A stretch of DNA of 64,000 nucleotides from Acidimicrobiia bacterium (lineage in GTDB: Bacteria > Actinomycetota > Acidimicrobiia > UBA2766): positions 1 to 64,000 of the forward strand of contig JADZDR010000022.1 of NCBI GenBank assembly GCA_020850945.1, in the 5' to 3' direction. The translations under genes were made by a program, and so were the position numbers. Every line of letters starts with the position of its first letter. Position 1 is the stretch's first letter. The notes beneath the pieces were generated by a model. That model was not told the origin of the DNA. It saw only the letters and a program-made list of their open reading frames with translations, and made no database searches. Below, piece after piece: positions 43,275 through 52,796 of the stretch.

Positions 43275-45508
43275 GGTGCGACGCGTGCCCCGTTCACTGC
43301 CGGGTTCTCGCCCGGGGAGTCCTCGACTGACGAGAGGGCGACGACCCCACGATTGAGCAGGTCTGCCGCGCGACGTGCCTGCCTGCCCAACTCGACGTGC
43401 ACTCCCACTTCTCTCGTCGCGTCGGCAATCTGGCGGCAGGCATCGATGAGCTGCTTCACATTCCGCACGAAATCGCCCCCACCCGCCGCCGAATCGAGGA
43501 GGTCGTCGAGACCGCATCCCGAGGCCCAGCCGTAGGCGGTACCCGCGAAGCCGTCATCGAGCTCGCGTGTGACATCCAACCCCCGCTCGGCCTCGATGTC
43601 AGCGACCCTGTCCGCCACGTCCAGGAGTTCCGAGATGGCGCGTCTGATCGTCTTCGACGGCGGCAAGGGCTCGACCGGACCTTCGCGCCGCGCCTCGAAC
43701 GTGAGGACTGCCACCGCCGCTGCAAGCGCGGCCGGCTCGAGTGAGTCGAGCAGCCCCGCCTCGATCACCTCGGCGGTCACGAGGTCGGCCTCCGAGTAGA
43801 GGCGGCGCAGTAGCTCACCCTTGCGGGTCGGCACGAGGCGGCCGGTCCCCTCTGGTGACGGGACGAGGTAGTCGAGATCCACGAGGAGGTCGCAGATCGA
43901 ATCGAATCGATGCCCGAGAGCATCCGCGCGCCGCTGCGCCCTCCTCTGCAGCTTCTCGATGCGGCGTTCGGTGTCCTTCGCCCGCAACTCCCAGCGCTTG
44001 CGCCCCGCACCCGCGGACTCACCGGCTTTGCGCCGGTACTCGTCGGCAGCCCCCCGTAGCTCGTCGCACTTGCGCTGCAGCCGCACGACCTCGCTGTCCA
44101 CACGGAACTGGGCGAAGGAGGCGCCGACGACGTCGCGTGCCGCCTCGAGATCCATTCGTGCGACAAGGTTCGCGACCATGTTGTAGTTCGGCTCGAAGGA
44201 CGACTCGAGAAGGTACGAGCGTGCCGCAGCGAGCTCGTACATCTGCTCGGCGAACACGAACGGCGACCAGAGAACGACTGCGTTGCCGACATCGTCGGTC
44301 CCGCGCCGGCCGGCACGCCCCGCCAACTGCGTGTACTGGCCTGGGGTGAGGGCTTCGTGACGTTCCCCACCGAACTTCGTGAGCTTTTCGACCACGACCG
44401 TCCGGGCCGGCATGTTGACACCCAGGGACAACGTCTCCGTCGCAAACGTGACCTTGACCACACCGGCGATGAACAGCTCCTCGACCAGCTCCCGGAACGC
44501 AGGGACCATGCCCGCATGGTGCGGTGCGATCCCACAGAGGAGACCCTCGGCCAGCTCGGGGAAACCGAGTGCCGTGAGATCCCTGTCCCCTATCCCGACG
44601 ATGCTGCGGTCGAGCGCCTCCCTGATCCTGTGCCGCTCCTTCGCCGTGGTGAGGGATACGCCCGCTCCGAGTAGCTGGCGCACCGCGCGCTCGCACCCGG
44701 CACGACTGAAGATGAAGTAGATGGCAGGGAGGAGGTCTCGTCTGCCCAGCTGCTCGATCACACCATGGCGGCGCGGTGCGCGCGGTCCACCCCGCCCCTT
44801 GTGACGCTCGAGGCGTACGACCTTCGGATTGGGGCCGTTCGCGTCGGGGGCAAAGAGCGGTAGGAGCCGCACGGCACGCCCCGACTCGACCCCCACCCAG
44901 TGCTCCAGGGGAACAGGCCGATGCTCCTCCACAACCACGTCGGTCGGCCCCCGCAGGGTCTCGATCCACGCACCGAACTCCTCGCTGTTGCTCACGGTCG
45001 CCGACAGGCAGACGAGCTGCACGGTCCGGGGCAGGTGGATGATGACCTCCTCCCAGACCCCGCCTCTGTAAGGGTCCTGCAGGTAGTGGACTTCGTCGAG
45101 GACCACGACACCGACTTGCGCAACCGCCTCCGCGTCGGTGTAGAGCATGTTGCGCAGCACCTCCGTCGTCATCACGACGACCGGCGCAGTGCCTCGCACG
45201 GAGTTGTCACCTGTGAGCAGCCCGACCTGGGACGGCCCCAGCAACTCCCCCAAGTCGTGGACCTTCTGGTTGGAGAGGGCCTTGAGTGGTGTCGTGTACA
45301 GGGCACGTCCCCCGGACGCGAGGGCGAGGTCGACCGCGTACTCGGCCACGAGCGTCTTGCCCGAACCAGTCGGAGCAGACACCACGACCGACCTCCCGTC
45401 GTCGAGGGCGGACATCGCTCGGATCTGGAAGGCGTCGGCCTCGTAACCCCGTGCCCTCGCGTACGCGACGGCACGATCCCTGGCGCTCTCCTGCTCTGCT
45501 TCCCTCAT
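43271..45508 (-). CDS. helY: DEAD/DEAH-box helicase, HelY/Ski2-like
   Basis: A 745-residue superfamily 2 helicase. Motif I APTGSGKT (45-52), motif II DEVH (138-141), motif III SATVSN, motif VI QLAGRAGRRG and a long helical C-terminal part with KRWELRAKDTERRIEKLQRRA. The helY-tatC-tatA neighbourhood is conserved in actinobacteria (as in mycobacteria). The natural substrate is unclear (RNA or DNA). ATG 45508 overlaps the stop of the upstream membrane protein. Confidence 0.9.
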   Translation of the reverse strand: MREAEQESARDRAVAYARARGYEADAFQIRAMSALDDGRSVVVSAPTGSGKTLVAEYAVDLALASGGRALYTTPLKALSNQKVHDLGELLGPSQVGLLTGDNSVRGTAPVVVMTTEVLRNMLYTDAEAVAQVGVVVLDEVHYLQDPYRGGVWEEVIIHLPRTVQLVCLSATVSNSEEFGAWIETLRGPTDVVVEEHRPVPLEHWVGVESGRAVRLLPLFAPDANGPNPKVVRLERHKGRGGPRAPRRHGVIEQLGRRDLLPAIYFIFSRAGCERAVRQLLGAGVSLTTAKERHRIREALDRSIVGIGDRDLTALGFPELAEGLLCGIAPHHAGMVPAFRELVEELFIAGVVKVTFATETLSLGVNMPARTVVVEKLTKFGGERHEALTPGQYTQLAGRAGRRGTDDVGNAVVLWSPFVFAEQMYELAAARSYLLESSFEPNYNMVANLVARMDLEAARDVVGASFAQFRVDSEVVRLQRKCDELRGAADEYRRKAGESAGAGRKRWELRAKDTERRIEKLQRRAQRRADALGHRFDSICDLLVDLDYLVPSPEGTGRLVPTRKGELLRRLYSEADLVTAEVIEAGLLDSLEPAALAAAVAVLTFEARREGPVEPLPPSKTIRRAISELLDVADRVADIEAERGLDVTRELDDGFAGTAYGWASGCGLDDLLDSAAGGGDFVRNVKQLIDACRQIADATREVGVHVELGRQARRAADLLNRGVVALSSVEDSPGENPAVNGARVAP

Positions 45509-46710
45509 GGGCCGCTGTCCGGAACGGAGTCGCCGGCCTCGGGGGTCTCCTCCGTCCCCGGAGGGCGGCGGTCGGGATCGACGAGCATGGGATCGAAGCC
45601 GGACGGTGGCGGCCCGGGCAGTTCCTCGCCCGTGACCCGTTCCGTGCGCCCCGCGGCGGCCGCCCAGAGCTCCTCGGACGTGAGGCGCAACGCCGCGCCC
45701 ACACGCATCAGGCCCATCGTCTGCATCGGGATTCCCGGGACAGCGGCGAACGCACGGGCCGATTCCTCCAGCAACCACATCGTGTCACGCAGAGCGACGT
45801 CTGCGTCCTGGAGGGTGTCCGGCCGGCGCGCCTCGGACAGGCGGGCGAGGGCCCCGGCGGCCGCGTCGAACCAGACCGCGGCGTCCTGCTCGAGGATCGT
45901 GGCATCCTCGGTCACCTCGAAGCCACGCACGGCCTCACCTGTCCCCGCGAGTGCCGTGTCCGCATCTCCGAGAGGAACACGTATCTCCTCGACCCAGGCC
46001 CCGTCCTCCTGGATCTCGCGTGTCACCTCGAAGGCCGGTGCCCGCGTCGCAGGCAGGATATCGGCGGGGAATTGGTCCATCTCGGGTTGTGCCGGCACGT
46101 CTTGGGGGAGGGCGACAAACGTGTCGCCTCGCTCGAGTGCCGCGAAGCTCTCATCCGCAGAGACACGCAGCGCCGTCCCGATCGCGGCGATCCGACCTGC
46201 CGAGTTCACGAGCCGGTCGTCCTGGACCGGGTCGGTCGTGATCGCGAGCGACAGGGAGCGGGCACCCTCGGTCAAGGAGCGGGCCGCCGCCACATACAAC
46301 TGCTTCGTCAGGGCCAGGTCGTCGCCTACCGGTACCGAGAGGAAGGCCCCCGTGAGCGCAGTCGCCCGCTCTGCAACATCGGGCGCGGCCTCGACGGCGA
46401 AGACCGCCGGTTCACCGTCACCTTGTGCCGTGAGCGTGAGGTCCTGCAGTTCGGCCGCGACATTTCCGAGCTCCGTGCGGGCGTCGGCGGTCTGCTCGCC
46501 GAAGGCCCCGATCTCGGCAGCAGCGTCCTCCTCGCCTCCACGGTCTGTGCTGATCCGCCAGACGACGAGCACGGCCACGACCAGCACCAGTCCGACTCCG
46601 AGACCGACGAAGAGCCACCTGCGGTCACGCCGCCGCACATCGGACCCCTTCGGGACACCGACGGGCTTCACGCGGCGTGCCGGCCGCCCACCTGTGCGCT
46701 TCGATCCCAA
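45505..46710 (-). CDS. Membrane-anchored hypothetical protein
   Basis: A 401-residue protein from TTG 46710 with GGAG 7 nt upstream. A short basic N-terminus, one membrane helix (WLFVGLGVGLVLVVAVLVVW, about 32-51) and a large, mainly helical extracytoplasmic domain. No known family was recognised. It separates tatC from helY, which are normally adjacent, and is coupled to helY by ATGA, so it is likely co-expressed. Confidence 0.75.
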   Translation of the reverse strand: MGSKRTGGRPARRVKPVGVPKGSDVRRRDRRWLFVGLGVGLVLVVAVLVVWRISTDRGGEEDAAAEIGAFGEQTADARTELGNVAAELQDLTLTAQGDGEPAVFAVEAAPDVAERATALTGAFLSVPVGDDLALTKQLYVAAARSLTEGARSLSLAITTDPVQDDRLVNSAGRIAAIGTALRVSADESFAALERGDTFVALPQDVPAQPEMDQFPADILPATRAPAFEVTREIQEDGAWVEEIRVPLGDADTALAGTGEAVRGFEVTEDATILEQDAAVWFDAAAGALARLSEARRPDTLQDADVALRDTMWLLEESARAFAAVPGIPMQTMGLMRVGAALRLTSEELWAAAAGRTERVTGEELPGPPPSGFDPMLVDPDRRPPGTEETPEAGDSVPDSGP

Positions 46711-46711
46711 T

Positions 46712-47500
46712 TCAGGACTCCAGGACCGTCTCGTCGGGTCTGTCCCGGAACACGATCCAGCCGAGAAGGATCGCCGCGAAGTAGAAGATGATCATCGGGA
46801 TCGCCATGACGAGGAGGCTGTAGGGATCCTGGGACGGTGTGATGATCGCGGCAAAGACCACGATGATCACCAGGGCATATCGCCAGCCCCCGAGGAGCTG
46901 GCTCCACGTCACGATGTGGGCCGCCTGCAGGATGAAGAGGATGATCGGGAACTGGAAGGTGATGCCGAAGGCGAGCATGAAGAACGCGTAGAACCCGATG
47001 TACTCGCTGGCGCTCGTGAAGATGTCGATGCTCTCACCGGCGAATCCCGCCAGGAACTCCGCCGCCTTCGGCCATGTCACGTAGCCGAGGAAGACACCCA
47101 GACAGAACATGACGAACGCCACAGGGAAGAACGGTGCCACCCACCGCCTCTCCTTCGACGTGAGCCCGGGCGCGACGAATCGCCACGCCTCCCACAGGAT
47201 GAACGGCATCGCGGCCACGAGAGCCATGTAGGTGACGACCTTGAGCTTCACCGCGACACCGGCGACCGGTCCACCGATCGCATTCAAGGCGCCCTCCCCC
47301 GTCGCCTCCAACCAGGGGGCCGAGATGATCTCCAACACCGCGTCGAAGAAGAAGAAGCACACGACGAAGGCGATGGCCAGATACACGCCTGCGCGAATGA
47401 CACGAGTGCGCAACTCGCCGAGATGGTCCCAGAGCGACATGACGGCTTCGGGGTTCTCCCGTCGCCGAGTTCTCACCTTCGGGAGACGAATGCGCGCCAT
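46712..47500 (-). CDS. tatC: Sec-independent protein translocase TatC
   Basis: Receptor subunit of the twin-arginine translocase. The 262-residue, six-segment membrane protein has MSLWDHLGELRTRVIRAGVYLAIAFVV, the conserved FHLGEL-like WDHLGELRTR motif, PFILWEAWRFVAPGLTSKERRW, FFMLAFGITFQFPIILF, and ITPSQDPYSLLVMAIPMI. It follows tatA/B by 9 nt. Confidence 0.96.
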   Translation of the reverse strand: MARIRLPKVRTRRRENPEAVMSLWDHLGELRTRVIRAGVYLAIAFVVCFFFFDAVLEIISAPWLEATGEGALNAIGGPVAGVAVKLKVVTYMALVAAMPFILWEAWRFVAPGLTSKERRWVAPFFPVAFVMFCLGVFLGYVTWPKAAEFLAGFAGESIDIFTSASEYIGFYAFFMLAFGITFQFPIILFILQAAHIVTWSQLLGGWRYALVIIVVFAAIITPSQDPYSLLVMAIPMIIFYFAAILLGWIVFRDRPDETVLES

Positions 47501-47509
47501 CGGCTGTGA

Positions 47510-47902
47510 TCAGTCCTGTTCAGCCGTCTCGGACTCAAGCGAGCGCACGCTTCCGGGCAGACTCCGCGTCTTCCCCCCGTCGGCATCGAGCGCCGACGCG
47601 TCGACCAGGGGATCAGGGTCCGCGACGCCGCCTGTCGACGCGCGGCCTGGTGGCGCAACAGACGGTGCGTCGGTGAGCACGGACCGGAAGTCGACGGCTT
47701 CCTTGAAGTCGCGCTGCATCTGTGTCACGCCGTCGATGTCGACGACGTCGCGCAACTCGGCCTTCACGTTCTCGGAATGCCGCCTCAGCTCACGTAGCGC
47801 CTTGCCGACCTGGCGGGCGGCTTTCGGCAGCTTGTCCGGCCCGAGGACTACAAGAGCGACGACGGCTATGACGAGGATTTCCATCACTCCGAGGCTGGGC
47901 AT
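47510..47902 (-). CDS. tatB: Sec-independent translocase TatA/TatB-like
   Basis: A 130-residue single-span Tat component. ATG 47902 begins MPSLGVMEILVIAVVALVVLGPDKLPKAARQVGKALRELRRH, the hydrophobic helix, PDKLP hinge and amphipathic helix. The longer tail resembles TatB more than TatA. It lies just upstream of tatC, as expected. Confidence 0.88.
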   Translation of the reverse strand: MPSLGVMEILVIAVVALVVLGPDKLPKAARQVGKALRELRRHSENVKAELRDVVDIDGVTQMQRDFKEAVDFRSVLTDAPSVAPPGRASTGGVADPDPLVDASALDADGGKTRSLPGSVRSLESETAEQD

Positions 47903-47980
47903 GTCGTCCTCACACACGATTGGTCCGACCTGCCGCATCCTACTCGGGCAGGACCCCCGCCAATCGAGCCGTCCAGACGT

Positions 47981-48295
47981 TCAGGCGAGGAGGTGCAGCA
48001 TCCAGTCGTCCTGCTGGAGCTTGAGGTGGAAGTCGAGGAGATCGTCGTGGGTGATCACGGGCCCCGAGCGCTCTTCGTAGATCTCGGCAGGCAGATGCCA
48101 TATGTCGAGCTTCACGCCTCCGGCCACGAGCAACTGCACGATCCGGTCCTCGGCGTTCTTCGCGACGGCCGTCCGGCACTGTGGGCACGTGAAGTTGTAG
48201 GCCCCCGACCGATCGTCGGCACAGATGCGCACCTGCATGGCCTCCCGCGGGAGGACCACGTCCCCGCAGTTGGGACACGTTGCCCGGATGTTCAT
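47981..48295 (-). CDS. Small zinc-ribbon protein
   Basis: A 104-residue protein from ATG 48295. It holds CPNCGDVVLP and CPQCRTAV (two CxxC pairs, treble-clef like), followed by AEDRIVQLLVAGGVKLDIWHLPAEIYEERSGPVITHDDLLDFHLKLQQ. The C-terminal half is seen in actinobacterial proteins of unknown function. It is 78 nt upstream of tatB on the same strand and divergent from the histidine kinase. Confidence 0.75.
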   Translation of the reverse strand: MNIRATCPNCGDVVLPREAMQVRICADDRSGAYNFTCPQCRTAVAKNAEDRIVQLLVAGGVKLDIWHLPAEIYEERSGPVITHDDLLDFHLKLQQDDWMLHLLA

Positions 48296-48526
48296 CCGTC
48301 GCCCCCTCGTCTTCCGAATGCCCGACTGCCGAGTTGCGGTCTGCTGGGAGCGGTGCCGGCGCGGCACCCGCCTGCCAGAAATGGATCGGGCATGTCGAGT
48401 GTGTCGGCACGTCCCCTTTGCGACTTGAGCGAAATCGCCGCGGTCCGGGGTGTCCTCGCTGCCGTCTCAAGGCGGCGCCGCACGGACCGATACATACGTT
48501 GGCCAGGTCGATCCCACGCGGTGCAC

Positions 48527-50545
48527 ATGCGCAACCCGGAGCGGCGGGGGCAGGCTCCCGCCGGTGACGAACTCACTCAGATCTCGAACGCGGTCGGGGC
48601 ACTCGGTGCCGACCCCGACAACGCCGTATCCACGCTTCTCTCCCATGCCTCCGTCCTGCTCGGAACGCGCGAAGTCGGGTTGTTCCGCGTGGGACTGACC
48701 GGAAGCGCGTCCCTCATCGCAGGCACGATCTCAGGCGACCTCGCCGGCTTCGCGTCACGCACGCGATCCTCGACGCGGCCGCTCCTCGCCCAGACAGCGG
48801 ATGCAGTCGCAGGGGCCGGCGCGACCGGCGCCCGCGCGGTTCTGGCGACACCCGTCCGGCTCCGCCACCGGCCTGTGGGGGCTCTCGTCGCCGTTGCACG
48901 CACCGGCACCTTCGAGAGCCGCCACGTCTCCTCGGTCGTCGTCCTCGCCGACCTCGCTGCCCTCGTCCTGCAGATGGCCACTGCAGCCACGGTCGAGAAC
49001 CTCGTCACAGCCGGCGAATCCCTCGGTACCGTCCTCGAGAACAAGCAACTCCTCGAAGCCCTGCTCGACGGAGCGTGTCGTGTTCTCGGAGGAAACGGCG
49101 GCTTCGTCTGTCTCCTCGAAGAGGACACGCACAAGCTCCACACCGCCCTCTTCCGGCTGCTTCCCCGGGACCAGGTCGAAGCGACACTGGCGAACCCATC
49201 CTTCGCCGCGCTCCTGCACGAGATAGCCCCGCGCGTCGATGCACCCGCGCCCCACTCCCCGTTCGCGCCCCTCGAGGGAGCATGCCAGGGAATCGTGACC
49301 ATCCCGCTGCGGGCCGAGGGCAGGCCCGTCGGGCTCGTGTGCGCCGCACTACCCGAAGACAGCCAGCCCGACGCCACGTCCCTGCGACTCGCCGCAGTGC
49401 TCGGCCAGCACGCCGCCACCGCAGTGCGGCTCCTGTGGACGCAGAGCGCGACGGCTACACGCGAGGCCGAGCTCAAGGCAATCGTCGCGTCCTTCCCCGA
49501 CCCGATCGTCGTCGCCACACTCGCAGGGGAATGTGTCCTCATCAACCCGGCAGCAGAGATGCTGTTCGGGATCTCGAACGACTTCGAGCGGGGCCGGGCC
49601 GTGATCGGCCGCCTGCCGGGGGGGCTCGACGAGATGCTCTTGACCGGCGATCACGGTCCGCGAGACGTCACGCTCGGCACGCCGACCCCGGAACACTTCG
49701 TGGCGTCCGTGTCGAAGGTGACGACCAAGGACGCACGCGAGATCGGGCGGGTCCTCGTCCTGCACAACAAGTCGAAGGAGGAGCAGGCGGAGCGGGCTCA
49801 CGCCGACTTCGTCGCGGTCATCGGCCACGAGCTGCGCACCCCGCTCACGCTCATCAAGGGTTTCGTGAAGACCCTGATCCGCCGCGCCCGCGACATGCCG
49901 ACCGAGTCCGTGCTCGAAGCCCTCCAGACGATCGACGACCAGTCCCAGAACCTCGAGCACCTCATCGAGGATCTCCTCTTCCTCTCGCAGTCCGATCGGG
50001 CGGAATCACGCCTCTACTGCGAGTGGAGTGACATGGTGGCGTTCGTCCGCGACTTCGCGACGGCGGCGAGTGCTCGGCTCGGCCAGCGCTCCACACCTCG
50101 CGAGGTCCTGTTCCGGGCGCACACGATGGAGATCCCCCTCCACTTCGACCGCACGAAGGTCGAGCAGGTGCTCTCACATCTCCTCGACAACGCCCTCAAG
50201 TACTCGCAGGACAAGGTCCTCATCGAGGTGCAGCGCCATCCGGACCACGCCGAGGTCACCGTCACTGACTTCGGCATCGGCATCTACTCAGGAGACCTCG
50301 ACGCGATCTTCGAGCGCTTCACGCAGGTGAACTCCACATCGACTCGCGAACACGGCGGGACCGGAGTCGGCCTCTACATCTGCCGGCGTCTCGTGGAAGC
50401 CCACGGAGGCAGGATCTGGGTCGAATCCACGCTGGGACGCGGGTCGACGTTCCACTTCACGATTCCGTTGGACCTCGCCGTCGACGGCACGCCCCCTGGA
50501 GGGGCGAACCCACTCGGCGAAGCCGCTGCCGGCCTCCGCCCCTGA
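48527..50545 (+). CDS. Sensor histidine kinase with GAF and PAS domains
   Basis: A 672-residue kinase without clear membrane helices, so probably cytosolic. N-terminal GAF-like regions (about 20-150 and 165-300), a PAS-like region (AELKAIVASFPDPIVVATLAGECVLINPAAEMLFG), then the kinase core: H-box FVAVIGHELRTPLTLIKG with phospho-acceptor His434, N-box LLDNALKYS, G1 DFGIGI and G2 GGTGVGLYI. No response-regulator gene is adjacent, so it is an orphan here. ATG 48527 is the start; GTG 48521 is possible. Confidence 0.9.
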   Translation: MRNPERRGQAPAGDELTQISNAVGALGADPDNAVSTLLSHASVLLGTREVGLFRVGLTGSASLIAGTISGDLAGFASRTRSSTRPLLAQTADAVAGAGATGARAVLATPVRLRHRPVGALVAVARTGTFESRHVSSVVVLADLAALVLQMATAATVENLVTAGESLGTVLENKQLLEALLDGACRVLGGNGGFVCLLEEDTHKLHTALFRLLPRDQVEATLANPSFAALLHEIAPRVDAPAPHSPFAPLEGACQGIVTIPLRAEGRPVGLVCAALPEDSQPDATSLRLAAVLGQHAATAVRLLWTQSATATREAELKAIVASFPDPIVVATLAGECVLINPAAEMLFGISNDFERGRAVIGRLPGGLDEMLLTGDHGPRDVTLGTPTPEHFVASVSKVTTKDAREIGRVLVLHNKSKEEQAERAHADFVAVIGHELRTPLTLIKGFVKTLIRRARDMPTESVLEALQTIDDQSQNLEHLIEDLLFLSQSDRAESRLYCEWSDMVAFVRDFATAASARLGQRSTPREVLFRAHTMEIPLHFDRTKVEQVLSHLLDNALKYSQDKVLIEVQRHPDHAEVTVTDFGIGIYSGDLDAIFERFTQVNSTSTREHGGTGVGLYICRRLVEAHGGRIWVESTLGRGSTFHFTIPLDLAVDGTPPGGANPLGEAAAGLRP

Positions 50546-50563
50546 GCGGCGCCTCGCTCCCCG

Positions 50564-51778
50564 CTACCGGTCGAGGCCGCGCAGCATGAGGTTCCAGTAG
50601 AGGAAGGGCAGGCCGTACTTCTTGAGGTACCACATGTCCCGGCGGGGGCGTGTGGTGTCGATGAACGGGATCGTCGGCGTCGGGCGCATGCTGTAGTCGA
50701 ACTCCGCGAGGAGCATCTTGCCGCGGCCGGTCACGATGGGACAGGCCGAGTACCCGTCGTATGTCGCCGTGGGCTCACGACCCTCCATGGCGGCGAGGAG
50801 GTTCTCGGTGACCACCGGTGCCTGCTTGCGGACCGCCGCGCCCGTCTTCGAGTTGGGGCTGCTCGACGCGTCCCCGAGCGCGAAGACCTCCGGGTACTCG
50901 GGATGGCGCATCGTCCCCTGATCGACCTGGACCCATCCCTTCGGCTCTCCCGGGACCGCCAAGGCGGACTTCTTCACGAAATCCGGTGCACTCTGGGGCG
51001 GGGTGACGTGCATGAGGTCGTAGTCGATCGTGACCGTCGACCCTCCGCCTTCCCCCCGAACCGCGAGGACCGCCTGTCGCGACTCGGGACGAACCTCGAT
51101 CAACTCGTGTTGGTAGAGAACCTCGATCCCGTAGTCCGCGATCACGTCCTCGAGCGCGGCGGCGTACTCGGGAACGCCGAAGATGCCTCCCAGAGGTGTC
51201 GCGAAGATGACACGGGCGTCGCTGATGCCCTGGCGGCGGAAGTGGTCCGCGGCCATGTAGGCGATCTTCTGCGGGGCGCCCGCGCACTTGATCGGTCCGG
51301 CCGGCATCGTGAAGAGCGCCGTGCCGCCTTTGAACTCGCTGATGAACTGCCAAGTCCGTGGGGCGAGGTCGAAACGGTAGTTGCTCGACACGCCGTCGTG
51401 TCCGACAGCGCTCGCCATACCCGGGACGTCATCCCAGTCGAGCTGAATGCCGGGGCAGACGACCAGATAGTCGTAACCGACCTTGACGCCGGATCGGGTC
51501 GTGATCACACGGTTGGGGGCATCGATGTCCTCCGCCTCCTCCTGAAGCCAGCGCACCCCTTTGGGCATGACACTCGCCTCAGGTCGGGCGGTCTTGTCGA
51601 CCTGGGCCTCACCTGCCCCGACCAGGGTCCACAGCGGCTGGTAGAAGTGCGTCGCGGCAGGCTCGATCACCGCGACGTCATCCTCGCCCCGCCGTCGCAG
51701 GCGGGCGGCGACAGAGATCCCCGCCGATCCGCCTCCCACGATGACGATTCTGTGATGCAGGTTCTCCGCTCCGTTCAT
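50564..51778 (-). CDS. Sulfide:quinone oxidoreductase-like flavoprotein
   Basis: A 404-residue FAD enzyme of the SQR/FCSD family. FAD-binding GxGxxG in IVIVGGGSAGISVAA, an ATG-like motif near VVCPGI, and the second FAD contact VFALGDASSSPNSKTGAAVR. Cysteines at 165 (PIKCAGAPQ) and 346 (SACPIVTGRGKM) correspond to the catalytic pair of SQOR; the third cysteine of type I SQR is not in its usual place. A C-terminal amphipathic tail suggests membrane association. Oxidation of sulfide to the quinone pool is inferred. Confidence 0.87.
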   Translation of the reverse strand: MNGAENLHHRIVIVGGGSAGISVAARLRRRGEDDVAVIEPAATHFYQPLWTLVGAGEAQVDKTARPEASVMPKGVRWLQEEAEDIDAPNRVITTRSGVKVGYDYLVVCPGIQLDWDDVPGMASAVGHDGVSSNYRFDLAPRTWQFISEFKGGTALFTMPAGPIKCAGAPQKIAYMAADHFRRQGISDARVIFATPLGGIFGVPEYAAALEDVIADYGIEVLYQHELIEVRPESRQAVLAVRGEGGGSTVTIDYDLMHVTPPQSAPDFVKKSALAVPGEPKGWVQVDQGTMRHPEYPEVFALGDASSSPNSKTGAAVRKQAPVVTENLLAAMEGREPTATYDGYSACPIVTGRGKMLLAEFDYSMRPTPTIPFIDTTRPRRDMWYLKKYGLPFLYWNLMLRGLDR

Positions 51779-51839
51779 GCCTTCTCCTCTCCTCGCCCCC
51801 GCCGTCTGCCCGTCGATCGTCCACAGGCGGGTGAGCGTG

Positions 51840-52796
51840 TCACACGGACGACTCGCCGCGAGGGAGTCTTGCGGCTTCGTCTGTGAGTTGCCAAAGCGCT
51901 TCGGCCCTCGCTGCGACATCTTCGCGCAACCAGGCCGGTTCGACAGATCGGAGTGCCGAACCGACCTGGAGCACGAGCCGCACGAGGAACTCCCTGTCGG
52001 GGCTCGCCACGACCACCCGGTAACCGTCCCCGGCCGGCGCGACTTGCTCCAGGGGCACGCCGCGTACCACCCAGGCAGCCTCGGGTCCGAGCTCGAGGGT
52101 GGCCCTGAGGTCGTCGCGAGCAGCGGCATAACCGATCGAGATGTCCGCGTCGACGCGTTTCGCCTCCTCCTCGAGGAGGACCACCTCGCGGATGCGATCC
52201 GTGCGGAAACTGCGCATGGCGCCGGCATTGCGACACCACGCGGCGAGGTAGGTGCGTCCTGACATCGTCGCGAGCCGGCACGGGTCCACGACACGGACCG
52301 TCTCCTCGTTCCGGGCCGCCGACAGGTACGTGATCTCGATCGCCTTGCCGGCGGCGAGCGCGCGTTCGAGTGAGCCGAGCACGAAGTCGGGCTCGCGTTC
52401 GATCACGAGTGGCTCCTCGCCGACGGCCGCCTCGAGCTTCTCGGCCGCCCCGGCGAGCTCGGGAGTTCCCTCTCCACCCGGGAGGCCGAGCACGATGCGA
52501 GCCGCCGCCAGGGATCTGATCGCCTCGTACCTCGACATGCCGAAGGGCTGCTCCAGCGGTTCGGCACCCGTGAGCCAGATGCTCTCCCCGTCCACGTAGA
52601 CCTCGAAGAGGTCAGTCGGCGTGTACGGGGGGAGGCCGCACAGGAACAGCAGGTCGAGATCACGCAGGATCTCACCGGGGTCTGCGTCCATTTGGCGAGC
52701 CGCCTCGTCGACCGTCACGCCGGGGCGCGCCATGAGGAACGACGCGAGATCGAGCACGCGGCGCAGGCGCACGGTCGTCTTGTTCGCATCACTCAT
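51840..52796 (-). CDS. pafC: PafC-like WYL-domain transcriptional regulator
   Basis: A 318-residue protein with a WYL-type domain: ALAAGKAIEITYLSAARNEETVRVVDPCRLATMSGRTYLAAWCRNAGAMRSFRTDRI. The N-terminal winged helix begins TTVRLRRVLDLASFLMARPGVTVDEAARQM. PafB and PafC form a heterodimeric activator of DNA-damage genes in mycobacteria and are named for proteasome accessory factors. Overlaps pafB (ATGA), as in most actinobacteria. Confidence 0.9.
   Translation of the reverse strand: MSDANKTTVRLRRVLDLASFLMARPGVTVDEAARQMDADPGEILRDLDLLFLCGLPPYTPTDLFEVYVDGESIWLTGAEPLEQPFGMSRYEAIRSLAAARIVLGLPGGEGTPELAGAAEKLEAAVGEEPLVIEREPDFVLGSLERALAAGKAIEITYLSAARNEETVRVVDPCRLATMSGRTYLAAWCRNAGAMRSFRTDRIREVVLLEEEAKRVDADISIGYAAARDDLRATLELGPEAAWVVRGVPLEQVAPAGDGYRVVVASPDREFLVRLVLQVGSALRSVEPAWLREDVAARAEALWQLTDEAARLPRGESSV

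Noticed and set aside
44900-47509. 869-residue plus-strand frame antisense to helY, the membrane protein and tatC
   Set aside because: Composition bias of G+C-rich third positions opens this frame; tatC and helY motifs on the minus strand are decisive.
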